The notes: generated from the sequence alone by a model not told the origin. 64,000 nucleotides of DNA from Alcaligenaceae bacterium (GCA_013416435.1 JACCEN010000018.1:1-64000); one strand, 5' to 3'; positions 54,128 to 62,548 are shown, numbered from the stretch's first letter. Program-made: numbers and translations.

Positions 54128-54270
54128 TGCCTTGGTGGGGGAAAATTTGCCCGGCCGAAAATTTGCCCGGGCTCTCGCCTGCGGTCATAGTTTTGGTAAA
54201 GAGCGACCAGCACCGCTGCTAGCGATGCGCCCATGAGGCGCCCCGGCCTAAGAAGCCGTGGCGGTGAGTC

Positions 54271-54810
54271 CTACTTTTCCGATTTAGTCACCTGCTCTAC
54301 TGGGAAGTCGAGAGTCCGCGCATAGTCCAGCAGTTCATTGACCACAAAATCGTCAGCGTTTTGATCTCGGGAAAGCACCCAGAGATACTTTCGGTCTGGC
54401 GTCCCTACGAGCGAGTATTGGTAATCGCCCTCAAGCCTAAGTATCCAGTAATCGCCCCAAACCATAGGCAGCCAGGAGGTCCACTTTGGTGCAAATCTGA
54501 CCTCAAGCTTTGATGGATCCCGCGGTGTGGATGCGTTGGATAATCTGCCTTCGCCCTGCGCGACTTTGGCGGCCCCGACCTTCGTTCGGCACCGATTTGT
54601 AACGGTGATGGTCTTATCGGCTTGCAATACGTAGTCGGCCTTCACGTCGTCGACGCAATCGTCCTGAAAACGATTGGGCAAACGGGCCTGTTCGTACCAT
54701 GTGCCTGCGTATCTCTGCAGATCAACGCCTTGCTGCGTGGGCATATCTGATGTGGTGGTGGCGCACCCCGAAAGCAGCACGAAAAGAGACGTGGCGAGAG
54801 TTCGTTTCAT
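54271..54810 (-). CDS. blc: Outer-membrane lipocalin (Blc-like)
   Basis: A 179-residue lipoprotein with signal MKRTLATSLFVLLSGCAT (lipobox LLSGC) and the lipocalin signature GVDLQRYAGTWYEQARLPNR, then VTNRCRT and GDYWILRLEGDYQYSLVGTP. Bacterial lipocalins bind lysophospholipids and fatty acids at the outer membrane. GGAGAA lies before the start; the longer frame to 54885 is unsupported. Confidence 0.9.
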   Translation of the reverse strand: MKRTLATSLFVLLSGCATTTSDMPTQQGVDLQRYAGTWYEQARLPNRFQDDCVDDVKADYVLQADKTITVTNRCRTKVGAAKVAQGEGRLSNASTPRDPSKLEVRFAPKWTSWLPMVWGDYWILRLEGDYQYSLVGTPDRKYLWVLSRDQNADDFVVNELLDYARTLDFPVEQVTKSEK

Positions 54811-54935
54811 ATTCTTCTCCGCATTTTTGAATTGCGGTCGACAGATAAGCAAAATTCGGGCCCTGCAGCGGCTTGGTCGGCGCATACACGGCCAAACCAG
54901 CCCCGTTGCCGTTCGCCTGCTGTGGATCTGCCAAG

Positions 54936-55148
54936 CTAGAGGCCTGGATCCCTGGGCCGCTCTGTCAGTGATTCCTTGTAGTCACCTGTATACCCAAAAT
55001 GCGGGGCTTCGATCTGTTCGGCCATCCAGAAATCGGTAAATGCCGCTACGTCTGGCTGGCAATGCCAATAGGCTTTCCCATTGGCATCTATTGCCCACCA
55101 CCTTGCAAGCGTTGGAGCTTGCTTCCAATCAACGAGATCGTATGACAT
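54936..55148 (-). CDS. Hypothetical small protein, 70 aa
   Basis: It starts MSYDLVDWKQAPTLARWWAI with AGGAGA 5 bases upstream. Rich in Trp and aromatic residues (WKQAPTLARWWAIDANGKAYW), soluble, with no signal. I do not recognise a family. The strong ribosome site supports expression. Confidence 0.55.
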   Translation of the reverse strand: MSYDLVDWKQAPTLARWWAIDANGKAYWHCQPDVAAFTDFWMAEQIEAPHFGYTGDYKESLTERPRDPGL

Positions 55149-55235
55149 GGCCGTCTCCTGATGACTGTGTCAGCCAATCTTACATCCTACCGCCTCACCC
55201 GGCCAATAACCGGGCGGGCATTGTCCATGCCTGTC

Positions 55236-55455
55236 GACTACGAAACCTTCATCAATACCAAGCACTTTCGGCAGCCGGAGTCTGAGTTCAGCTTGCGCTG
55301 GCTGACGCCCCCGTCATGCGCCTCAAAGACCTCCAGCCGAAAGAACTCGGTGGCACGTAGCCCGGGGGCGAATACCAGCAAACCGATGCCGGAAATAGCG
55401 AGGCCACACCCGCCAGCTTGACGGCTATCGCCTCGAAATTTTTCATATCGGCCAT
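55236..55455 (-). pseudogene. Possible frameshifted small membrane protein gene
   Basis: An ATG at 55455 opens MADMKNFEAIAVKLAGVA, and the next frame continues with a membrane-like stretch SGIGLLVFAPGLRATEFFRL and ends KCLVLMKVS. Together they would make a small protein with one membrane segment, broken by one frameshift near 55395. I recognise no family. It could also be chance open sequence in a degraded zone. Confidence 0.25.
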
Positions 55456-55535
55456 CGGCCTCTCTCGGTGGATAGAAATAAGAAAGCCCCACCAAATGAC
55501 AGGTCTGAAATGAAAAATCCACGAGCAGTCTGCCG

Positions 55536-56249
55536 GTGCGCAACCGCACGCGTTTCACGATGGTGCGCTTCGGCAACGTGCTTGGTTCGTCCGGTTGCGT
55601 GATTCCCCTGTTCAAGAAGCAGATCCGTGCGGGCGGCCCGGTCACCGTCACACACCGCAACATCACGCGATACTTCATGACGATTCCGGAGGCGGCACAA
55701 CTCGTCATACAAGCGGGCGCGATGGGCGAAGGCGGGGATGTCTATGTGCTGGATATGGGCGAGCAGATAAAAATTGCCCAGCTTGCCGAGAAAATGATTT
55801 CTCTATCGGGTCTCAGCGTGCGTTCGGACGACAACCCGGATGGTGACATCGCCATTGAATTCACCGGCTTGCGGCCGGGCGAAGAACTGTACGAAGAGCT
55901 ATTGATCGGCGGCAACGTTACCGCAACGGAGCACCCCATGATCATGCGCGCCAATGAAACGCGGCTGGACTGGGAAGCGCTCAAGGCGGCCTTGTTCGAA
56001 CTGGCTGTCGCCGTCAAGGACGACAACCATCCCCGCATCAGCGCGCTGTTCAAGAGTCTGGTTGACGGCTATACCCCGGACAAGGAGATCGTCGACTGGA
56101 TCTACCGGCAGCACGCAAATGGCAGGCATGAATCCGCCGCTCATCCCGACGCCGTCGCCGTCGTATTTCAGTCGGCTTATGACGATGAGGCCGTGGATGT
56201 TGGTGTGAAGCGCCACGAGGCGTGGGGTCAGACCCCATACGGGGTCTGA
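55536..56249 (+). pseudogene. C-terminal fragment of a nucleoside-diphosphate-sugar epimerase/dehydratase (CapD/WbpM type)
   Basis: The frame begins inside the conserved [20 protein letters not shown] and continues [20 protein letters not shown] and [34 protein letters not shown], which is the second half of the cytoplasmic domain of WbpM/CapD-like UDP-sugar 4,6-dehydratases for O-antigen or capsule. The membrane part, the NAD site and the catalytic triad region are missing upstream of about 55540. The 3' end runs into a repeat and stops there (GQTPYGV). A non-functional remnant. Confidence 0.8.
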
Positions 56250-56297
56250 CCCCGTCTGCCCACGGTATGGGGACAGGCCCCGTACGGGGTCTGACCC
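56224..56297. repeat. Two palindromic repeat copies at a deletion scar
   Basis: Copies are at 56224-56253 and 56269-56297 (second a GGGGACAGGCCCC variant). They lie exactly between the truncated epimerase gene (plus) and a truncated TPP-enzyme gene (minus). Confidence 0.95.
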
Positions 56298-56307
56298 ATC
56301 TCCCCGC

Positions 56308-56460
56308 TCAAATGTGGGAACAGCCCTCGTAGGGGGGCCGGATGCGGCCGAGCGCCCCCATGACGCCATTGATGCCATCGCCCGGATATCCGAATATGCG
56401 GCGCACGCCCCAGGAATGCAGGCGCCTGAGCAGGAAATCACTGACGGTATCCCCCATCAT
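56308..56460 (-). pseudogene. N-terminal fragment of a thiamine-diphosphate enzyme (pyruvate oxidase/acetolactate synthase-like)
   Basis: From the ATG at 56460 the minus strand reads MMGDTVSDFLLRRLHSWGVR and RIFGYPGDGINGVMGALGRI, the unmistakable start of TPP-dependent pyruvate oxidase-like proteins, and then is cut off, stopping 50 codons in beside a repeat. The ATG overlaps the stop of the PPC-domain gene (ATGA), so this was the second gene of that operon. More than 90 percent of the gene is missing. Confidence 0.75.
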
Positions 56461-56897
56461 GATTCTCCGATCTTGATCAGCGGCAGCCCCGAGGCGGGAT
56501 CGAACTCACGCTTCAGGTAGGCCGGCGAGTCGGTCAGCACAACTTCCAGCGTGGGCCTGGTGGCCGCCCACAGCAGATGTCCGCCGCGAACACTGCCATC
56601 GCGCCTGCCCAGGACGACATGGGCGTGCAGCTTCGCGTCCGGCCCTTGCAGCGCAATATCGCCGACCAGTGAAAGCACTTCGACCTGTTCGTCGATCTCG
56701 ATGCGTTCATATTCTTTGGTGTCCCAGTTGAAATACCCCAGCGTGGCGCTGCTGAAAGCGCCGATGGCGGTAATACGGCTCGCGGTCAGGCTGTGCTCGT
56801 TGGCAAATGCCTCTAGCGTCGAAACGACTTCGTCGCCGGCATCCAGGACAAGCGCAAAACTGCGCTCGCCCACGTCATTGAGTAATTTTGCACGCAT
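56457..56897 (-). CDS. PPC (DUF296) domain protein
   Basis: 146 residues of the plants-and-prokaryotes-conserved domain: SFALVLDAGDEVVSTLEAFA, SRITAIGAFSSATLGYFNWD and the metal-site block KLHAHVVLGRRDGSVRGGHL with its three His. Bacterial members are trimeric; their function is unclear and they may bind DNA or nucleotides. GAGGGGG precedes the start. It was the first gene of an operon with a now truncated TPP enzyme. Confidence 0.88.
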   Translation of the reverse strand: MRAKLLNDVGERSFALVLDAGDEVVSTLEAFANEHSLTASRITAIGAFSSATLGYFNWDTKEYERIEIDEQVEVLSLVGDIALQGPDAKLHAHVVLGRRDGSVRGGHLLWAATRPTLEVVLTDSPAYLKREFDPASGLPLIKIGES

Positions 56898-56935
56898 GTA
56901 GCGACCCCCTCTGAAATCCGTAATACAAGAAGAAG

Positions 56936-56965
56936 GCCGGCTTCGGCCTATGCCTCGAAGCCGGC
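56936..56965 (-). terminator. Hairpin downstream of sodC
   Basis: GCCGGCTTCG (56936-56945) and CGAAGCCGGC (56956-56965) are perfect arms with a 10-base loop, 11 bases after the sodC stop on the minus strand, followed by CTTCTTCTTG. The U-run is interrupted. Confidence 0.6.
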
Positions 56966-56975
56966 GATCGCCCGC

Positions 56976-57509
56976 TTACCGCTGTGGCGAAATCACGCCG
57001 CAGGCGACTCTCGCCCCACCGCCGCCCAAAGGCTTGGGGCTGTCGGAGTGGTTGTCGCCGCCGTGGTGCACCATCAGCGCCCGCCCCGAAATATCCGACA
57101 GCTTCTTGAGGCGCGGCGCCAGGACGGGGTTGGTGGAGGCGCCATTGCTGTCCACATAGACTGCGGGCAGGTCGCCCATGTGCCCGTCTCCCCATGGGGC
57201 GCCGTGCTTTCCCGTTTTTTCCGGATCGAAGTGATCCCCCGCCCCGCCGGCCGCAACCGGCTTGCCGTCCTTCGTCGCCGGTTCGCAACTGGGGTTCTCA
57301 TGGATGTGGAAGCCATGGACTCCCGGCTCCAGTCCTTTGAGCTGCGGGGTAAAGACCAATCCGTAGGCCGATTCGGATATGGATACCGAGCCAATGGCTT
57401 CGGCTGTTCCCTTGGCGTTCACCGCATGCATTTGCACCGTGGTGTCGGCCAGCGCCGCATTCGCCAACATGGCGCTCGCCGATAAGGCAATAAGAAAGTG
57501 ATGTCGCAT
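56976..57509 (-). CDS. sodC: Periplasmic Cu/Zn superoxide dismutase
   Basis: Detoxifies superoxide in the periplasm. The 177-residue precursor has signal [20 protein letters not shown] ending ALA, copper ligands in [15 protein letters not shown], zinc-loop His/Asp in [20 protein letters not shown] and [14 protein letters not shown], and the final copper His in [11 protein letters not shown]. Cys pair in ENPSCEP and RVACGVI. GGAGG precedes the start. Confidence 0.95.
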   Translation of the reverse strand: MRHHFLIALSASAMLANAALADTTVQMHAVNAKGTAEAIGSVSISESAYGLVFTPQLKGLEPGVHGFHIHENPSCEPATKDGKPVAAGGAGDHFDPEKTGKHGAPWGDGHMGDLPAVYVDSNGASTNPVLAPRLKKLSDISGRALMVHHGGDNHSDSPKPLGGGGARVACGVISPQR

Positions 57510-57606
57510 CGCGCCCTCCGCGTTGTGTAGTCAGGAGCCAAGGCGGAACGGTTCCGTCCGCCGGATGCGACGCCAGCAAGTGCCGGGCCAATGACGATCT
57601 GGCGGA

Positions 57607-57636
57607 GGGGTCAGGCCCCCTACTGGGTCTGACCCC
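57607..57636. repeat. GGGGTCAGACCCC palindromic repeat copy at iclR 3' end
   Basis: A variant copy (GGGGTCAGGCCCC / GGGTCTGACCCC) that supplies the last codons (RGQTQ) and stop of the IclR gene. Confidence 0.9.
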
Positions 57637-58426
57637 TGGGTGCGATGCTCAAATATTCCTGCGCGAGTTTTTCGGCCAGCGCGTGCAGGCCCTGTGCACA
57701 GGCGGCTTCATTTTCGGGCGGCATGGCGGCGCTAAGGTGCGCGCTTGCCAGGCTGCCGATCAGGCGCTGGTCGCCGGGCAGCAGGATGGGCACCGCCACA
57801 CCCATGACCATGGGCGTGATCTGGCCGCGGCTGGTGGCATAGCCCATACGCCGTATCCTCGACATCTTGTGCCGGAACTCGTCCCAATTCTGCCCGAGTC
57901 CGGCTTGCTTGATGGCCTGCTCATTCCTTAGATAAGTCTGGCGTATCCGATGCTGCGACAGATAAGCCAGCATGGCCAGCGACGCCGCCCCCTGAAAAAG
58001 AGAAAAAGGAATGCCCCGCGCCCGCAGTATGACGACGTGCTGGTTCCCATGCTGCAACACGTCCGGACCGACCTTGTATATGCACAGTACCTTGTCCTGG
58101 TACAGGTTATGCAGCAGCAAGGCATTGTTGTCGCATTCCTGGCCGTCCAATACGGCGGCACCCGCCCGATACAAAGGATCCGTCAGGGCCAGCATGCGCT
58201 CCAGTTCGACAATGCGTGGCCCCAGGCTGTATGCCGCTCCGGTCGTGGCCGCGATCAATCCCGCCGCGCTGAGCTCCTTGATATAGCGATATGCGGTGGA
58301 ACGCGTGTATCCCAGACGCGACGCGATGTCCTCCGCCGTGAGCACGGGAGCATCGATCGTGAATAGCGCCAGTATTTCCAATGCGCGGGATAGGCTGGAG
58401 CCGGCCTCTTTTTCTTTATTCATCAT
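57620..58426 (-). CDS. IclR family regulator, C-terminus from repeat
   Basis: 268 residues: an N-terminal winged helix (about 10-75, VLTAEDIASRLGYTRSTAYR) and an effector domain with the IclR blocks PHLYxx-like VLCIYKVG, MGVAVPILLPGDQRLIGSLA and LAEKLAQEYL. The last five residues (RGQTQ and TAG) are read from a palindromic repeat. It is divergent from the RraA gene and faces two palindromes that cover its promoter. IclR regulators respond to small aromatic or sugar-acid metabolites. Confidence 0.88.
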   Translation of the reverse strand: MMNKEKEAGSSLSRALEILALFTIDAPVLTAEDIASRLGYTRSTAYRYIKELSAAGLIAATTGAAYSLGPRIVELERMLALTDPLYRAGAAVLDGQECDNNALLLHNLYQDKVLCIYKVGPDVLQHGNQHVVILRARGIPFSLFQGAASLAMLAYLSQHRIRQTYLRNEQAIKQAGLGQNWDEFRHKMSRIRRMGYATSRGQITPMVMGVAVPILLPGDQRLIGSLASAHLSAAMPPENEAACAQGLHALAEKLAQEYLSIAPRGQTQ

Positions 58427-58479
58427 GCGCGGATTGTATAGCCTGGGACTCGGACTGCGAGAAAGCCCGCCAAGCATCT

Positions 58480-58539
58480 TTTATCAATAATCCCATTATA
58501 CAGGATTATTGATAAACCCTGAATGATAGGATATCATTC
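58480..58539 (+). promoter_or_regulatory. RraA operon promoter with two palindromic operators
   Basis: A perfect 14-bp inverted repeat (58480-58493 and 58503-58516; core TATCAATAATCC / GGATTATTGATA) is followed by a second, GAATGATA-GGA-TATCATTC (58521-58539). TTGATA (58509-58514) and TATCAT (58532-58537), spaced 17 bases, form a promoter. Its -35 is in the first palindrome and its -10 in the second. The divergent IclR is the likely ligand-controlled binder. Confidence 0.65.
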
Positions 58540-58562
58540 AATACAATTAACGCAGATTGCCC

Positions 58563-59294
58563 ATGAACACACGTAAACTCACCGGCCGCATATCCGCCGA
58601 CGCCATTCGTCATATGGAGCTTCCCAGGCTCTCGCCGCAGATACTGCAGCGCTACGCACGCCTAAGCGATCTCACCGGTGTGCTGTCCGACGCCATGGAC
58701 CAGCTAAGGCTGCGTGGTGCAATCCCCGCCTGCATCTTGATGCCCAACCTTCCTCAGGCGCGCCTCGTCGGCCAGGCCGTAACGGTCCGGAACGTCGAGC
58801 GCGACGAAGATCCCTGGACATGCGCCGGCACCGGCGTCGGCAAGATGGCCGAGCACGAAGCCTACAACCTGGCCGACCCGGGCGACGTCATCGTCATAGA
58901 AGGCTTGATGGGCGTATCCAATATGGGCGGCCAGTCCGCCACGGTCGCGCACAGGGCGAGGTGCGCCGGCGCCATCATCGACGGATCCTTCCGTGATCCC
59001 GGCACCTCCCGCGAACTTGGATTTCCGATCTGGGCGAAAGGGGTTACACCCATTACGGGAAAGTGGCGCCTGAAAACCGTCGAGATCAACGGCCCCGTCC
59101 GGATATCGGGCATAACCGTCCAGGCGGGCGACCTGGTCGCCGCGGACGAGGCGGGGGTGGTCTTCGTTCCCTATGAGCATGCCGAGCAGGTTCTGGCGGA
59201 AGCGGAAAGAATCGACGCCGGCGACACGCGGCAAAAGACGGATATAGCGGCCGGCATCGACCTGGCCACGCTTGCGGCAACCAAATACAAATGA
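58563..59294 (+). CDS. RraA-like / 4-hydroxy-4-methyl-2-oxoglutarate aldolase family protein
   Basis: 243 residues with the RraA/HMG aldolase fold: LTGVLSDAMDQLRLRGAIPA, PGDVIVIEGLMGVSNMGGQS, ARCAGAIIDGSFRDPGTSRE and GFPIWAKGVTP. The Arg-Asp of DGSFRD is the substrate/metal pair of true aldolases, so an aldolase or decarboxylase is more likely than the RNase E inhibitor. The start at 58563 lies 24 bases after the palindrome. First gene of an operon with a lactonase, Bug receptor, dehydrogenase and NIPSNAP gene. Confidence 0.85.
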   Translation: MNTRKLTGRISADAIRHMELPRLSPQILQRYARLSDLTGVLSDAMDQLRLRGAIPACILMPNLPQARLVGQAVTVRNVERDEDPWTCAGTGVGKMAEHEAYNLADPGDVIVIEGLMGVSNMGGQSATVAHRARCAGAIIDGSFRDPGTSRELGFPIWAKGVTPITGKWRLKTVEINGPVRISGITVQAGDLVAADEAGVVFVPYEHAEQVLAEAERIDAGDTRQKTDIAAGIDLATLAATKYK

Positions 59295-59307
59295 TCCCGG
59301 CGCAGAC

Positions 59308-60207
59308 ATGAACATAGAAACGAACGTGGAAATACATACCGTCGTGCAGGCCGCCGACATCCTCGGCGAGGTCCCGCTGTGGTGCGACCGCAGCCGCCGC
59401 CTCTGGTGGATAGACGTGCGCCGCCCGGCGCTGCAGTATTACGAGCCTTCCACGGGTAAACATGCAGCCTTGCGCCTGCATCCCGATCTGACAACCGGCG
59501 CAATCGCCCTGCACGAGTCGGGCGGTTTCGTGTTGGCGGCGCAAACGGGCTTCCATCATTACGACCCGGCCGGCGGCAAGCCGGCGACATTCATCGCCAA
59601 CCCCGAACAAAACAAGCCAGGCATGCGCCTGAACGATGGAAAGTGCGATCGACGCGGCCGTTTCTGGTGCGGCAGCATGCATGACACGCGCCGCGAGCCT
59701 CTGGGCACGCTCTACCGGCTCGACCCCGATCTCAGTTGCCATGGCATGCTAAGCGACTTCGTGCTGCCCAATGCGATTTCCTGGAGTCCCGACGACAAGA
59801 CCATGTATTTCGCCGATACGCACCGCCAGGTGATATGGGCCTTCGACTACGACATCGATGACGGCGCCATTTCCAATCGCCGCGTCTTCAAAGACTGGAC
59901 CCACCAGGCCGGCCGGCCCGACGGAGCGACGGTGGATGCGGAAGGCTATATCTGGAATTGCATGGTGGCCACCGGCCATCTCATGCGCCTCGCGCCCGAC
60001 GGCCGCGTGGATCGCTGCATCCAGTTGCCCGTCACGAATCCCACATGTCCGGCGTTCGGCGGCGACGACTTGCGAACGCTCTACATCACTACCCATTCGC
60101 AACGATTCACACCGGAGCAGCAGGCCAGAGAACCGCTGGCGGGCGCACTGTTGTCATTGGACGTGGGCGTCCGTGGGCTTCCGGAGCCCAGATTCGCATG
60201 TCAATGA
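59308..60207 (+). CDS. SMP-30/gluconolactonase family lactonase
   Basis: A 299-residue calcium-dependent six-bladed propeller lactonase: ILGEVPLWCDRSRRLWWIDV (metal Glu), MRLNDGKCDRRGRFWCGSMH (ND metal/substrate site), VLPNAISWSPDDKTMYFADT and GRPDGATVDAEGYIWNCMVA (metal Asp). Cytoplasmic. It opens sugar-acid lactones to hydroxy acids. It follows RraA by 13 bases, so the operon may process a sugar-acid lactone, then cleave it. Confidence 0.9.
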   Translation: MNIETNVEIHTVVQAADILGEVPLWCDRSRRLWWIDVRRPALQYYEPSTGKHAALRLHPDLTTGAIALHESGGFVLAAQTGFHHYDPAGGKPATFIANPEQNKPGMRLNDGKCDRRGRFWCGSMHDTRREPLGTLYRLDPDLSCHGMLSDFVLPNAISWSPDDKTMYFADTHRQVIWAFDYDIDDGAISNRRVFKDWTHQAGRPDGATVDAEGYIWNCMVATGHLMRLAPDGRVDRCIQLPVTNPTCPAFGGDDLRTLYITTHSQRFTPEQQAREPLAGALLSLDVGVRGLPEPRFACQ

Positions 60208-60250
60208 CACCGATTCATCGTTGAGACCACATAACAAACAGGAGACAACC

Positions 60251-61204
60251 ATGCTGAAGAAACTTGCCCTTTGCGCCGCCCTGGTTGGCGCGCTAGGCCA
60301 TGCCACCACCGGCTTTGCCGCGGAAACGGTAAGAATGATCGTGCCGTTTTCCGCGGGCGGCCCCACCGACTTGATTGCACGCATCATTGCGCCCAGCCTT
60401 GGCGAAAAGCTCGGCAAGACGGTGGTCGTCGAAAACAAGGGCGGAGCCGGCGGAACCATCGGCGCGCACCTGGTCGCCGAAGCGCCGCCCGATGGCAACA
60501 CCATCCTGCTTTCCACTTCCAGCCTGATCCTGTCCACCGGAACCCGCAGCAATCTGCCCTACGACCCGCGGACGGCACTCAAAGCGGTGTACCTGCTTGG
60601 CGAAGTGCAAACCATGGTGGCGGTGTCTCCCAAACTCGGCGTCAACACCCTGGACGAGCTCATCAACAAAGCGAAATCCACGCCCAATGGCCTGAACTAC
60701 GGATCCACGGGCGTGGGCGGAACAATGCACGTAGGCGCCGAACTGCTGCGCAAGGCGGCCGACATTCCCCTGACCCCTGTCCCCTATCGCGGTGCCGCCC
60801 CCGCCCTCGTCGCGCTCATCGCGGGCGACGTCGACCTGGTCAATGCCGATGTGCCCGTTCTTCAGCCTTACATCAAGGAAGGCCGCATCAAAGGGCTGGT
60901 TATCTACGACACTACGCGCTCCGCCTTGCTTCCTGATGTTCCCACCGCCAAAGAGGCAGGCATGCCCGCGCTGCAAATGACGAACTGGTACGGCGTCCTT
61001 GTCCCGTCCAAAACGCCGGATGCGGCTCGCAACGCCCTGGAATCCGCCTTGGCCAAGGTCGTGCGCGAACCCGATATCGCCGAAAAGCTGGCAAAAGCCG
61101 GTTTCACCAACCCTCAGGGAGCCCAGGCATTCCAGGCGCGGCTGGACCAGGACTTTGCCCAATGGCTGCCATGGCTCAAGGAAGCCAACATCCATACAGA
61201 TTGA
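60251..61204 (+). CDS. Tripartite tricarboxylate transporter substrate-binding protein (Bug/TctC family)
   Basis: 317 residues with signal peptide MLKKLALCAALVGALGHATT ending GFAA, then VRMIVPFSAGGPTDLIARII and GGAGGTIGAHLVAEAPPDGN. GGAGA precedes the start at 60251; the longer open frame lies inside the lactonase gene. Orphan receptor with no TctAB nearby. Presumed to bind the substrate of this operon. Confidence 0.9.
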   Translation: MLKKLALCAALVGALGHATTGFAAETVRMIVPFSAGGPTDLIARIIAPSLGEKLGKTVVVENKGGAGGTIGAHLVAEAPPDGNTILLSTSSLILSTGTRSNLPYDPRTALKAVYLLGEVQTMVAVSPKLGVNTLDELINKAKSTPNGLNYGSTGVGGTMHVGAELLRKAADIPLTPVPYRGAAPALVALIAGDVDLVNADVPVLQPYIKEGRIKGLVIYDTTRSALLPDVPTAKEAGMPALQMTNWYGVLVPSKTPDAARNALESALAKVVREPDIAEKLAKAGFTNPQGAQAFQARLDQDFAQWLPWLKEANIHTD

Positions 61205-61211
61205 TCTTTGT

Positions 61212-62150
61212 ATGAACACAAAAAAGCTTTTACAGATTGGCCCATTGCCCCGGGGCCTGGAGCAACGGCTCGGGCAGCGGTACGATTTGCACCCTCTCTG
61301 GACGGAGCCAGACCGCGCCCGCTTTCTGGAAAACAGCAAGGGTCGCTTTGCCGGCGGTGTCACCATGTCCCGGCACGGCTGCCCGGCAGACATATTTTCC
61401 CTTCTGCAAGGCACAGTTGTTGCGTGCTTCGGCGTCGGATACGAAGGACTCGACCTGGAAGCCGCCAAACGCCACGATGTACAGGTCAGCACGACGCCCA
61501 ATGTCTTGAACGACTGCGTGGCCGATTGCGCATTTGCGCTCGTGCTGTCGGTGGCGCGCCGCATCGTGGCCGCTGACAGATTCGTGCAAAAGGGGCTGTG
61601 GCCGACGGAAGCCTTCGGGCTGGGCACACGCGTCAGCGGCAAGAAACTGGGCATCGTCGGGCTTGGCCGCATAGGCCGAGCCATTGCTCTTCGCGCCGGC
61701 GGTTTCGGCATGGACGTGCGCTACCACGGCCCTCGGGCTCGGCCAGACGCGCCCTACCCGTTCGAACCGGATCTGATCTCGCTCGCGAACTGGGCGGACT
61801 TCCTGGTCGTGGCCTGCCCAGGCGGCGACCGTACTCGTAATCTGGTCTCGGTCGACGTCCTGCGGGCGCTTGGCACCGAAGGCTATCTGATCAATATCGC
61901 GCGGGGAAGCATCGTCGACGAAGAAGCCCTGGTGCAGGCGATCGTGAACCAGTCCATCGCCGGCGCCGGTCTCGACGTCTACCAGCATGAGCCCCATGTC
62001 CCCCCGCAGTTGCTGGACAACGACCGTGTCGTGCTATTGCCGCACATCGCCGCCGGAACCCGCGAAACACGGGCCGAGATGGAAAAGCTCGTCGAAGACA
62101 ACCTCGAGTCGTTCTTCCGCAGTGGCAAGGTCCTGACCCCGCCGGGCTGA
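61212..62150 (+). CDS. D-2-hydroxyacid dehydrogenase (glyoxylate/hydroxypyruvate reductase type)
   Basis: A 312-residue NAD(P)-dependent enzyme: GIVGLGRIGRAIALRAGGFG dinucleotide site, catalytic Arg in LINIARGSIVDEEALVQAI, Glu in LDVYQHEP and His in VVLLPHIAAGTRETR. It reduces 2-oxo acids or oxidises 2-hydroxy acids such as the products of an RraA-type aldolase. It starts 7 bases after the Bug gene. Confidence 0.9.
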   Translation: MNTKKLLQIGPLPRGLEQRLGQRYDLHPLWTEPDRARFLENSKGRFAGGVTMSRHGCPADIFSLLQGTVVACFGVGYEGLDLEAAKRHDVQVSTTPNVLNDCVADCAFALVLSVARRIVAADRFVQKGLWPTEAFGLGTRVSGKKLGIVGLGRIGRAIALRAGGFGMDVRYHGPRARPDAPYPFEPDLISLANWADFLVVACPGGDRTRNLVSVDVLRALGTEGYLINIARGSIVDEEALVQAIVNQSIAGAGLDVYQHEPHVPPQLLDNDRVVLLPHIAAGTRETRAEMEKLVEDNLESFFRSGKVLTPPG

Positions 62151-62199
62151 GCCCAGGCGCCGCAAGCCATACCGCTTTCCCTTTATCGATACCCCTAGC

Positions 62200-62517
62200 A
62201 TGATATTCGAACACCGCACCTACACCGTGGCGCACGGCAAAATGGACAGCTATCTTGAGCGCTACGAAAAGTACGCCCTACCATTACAGAAAAAACATCT
62301 TGGACGCCTCCTGGGTTTCTTCGTCAGCGAAATCGGGCCACTGAACCAGGTCCTGCATATCTGGGTCTATGACGATATGGCCGATCGCGAGCGGCGACGC
62401 GCCGCCCTCGACGCCGATCCGGCCTGGCACGAGTTCAAGAAGATGAACGTGGGAACCTTCGTCGCGCAGGAAGTTAAAATCATGCGTGATACACGCTTCT
62501 GCCCTCATCACATCTAG
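62200..62517 (+). CDS. NIPSNAP family protein
   Basis: A 105-residue ferredoxin-like alpha-beta barrel protein: MIFEHRTYTVAHGKMDSYLE, LLGFFVSEIGPLNQVLHIWV and YDDMADRERRRAALDADPAW. Bacterial NIPSNAP genes often accompany catabolic dehydrogenases; function unknown. Last gene of the operon; a palindromic repeat follows 2 bases after the stop. Confidence 0.88.
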   Translation: MIFEHRTYTVAHGKMDSYLERYEKYALPLQKKHLGRLLGFFVSEIGPLNQVLHIWVYDDMADRERRRAALDADPAWHEFKKMNVGTFVAQEVKIMRDTRFCPHHI

Positions 62518-62518
62518 A

Positions 62519-62548
62519 GGGGTCGGACCCCGAATGGGGTCCGACCCC
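62519..62548. repeat. GGGGTCGGACCCC palindromic repeat copy
   Basis: The C-to-T-variant arms GGGGTCGGACCCC / GGGGTCCGACCCC immediately follow the NIPSNAP stop, where a terminator would be expected. No other terminator is visible there. Confidence 0.95.

Noticed and set aside
53983-56460. A genomic island integrated at tRNA-Ser(CGA)
   Set aside because: No integrase motif and no repeat of the tRNA 3' end was found within the window, although broken genes follow.
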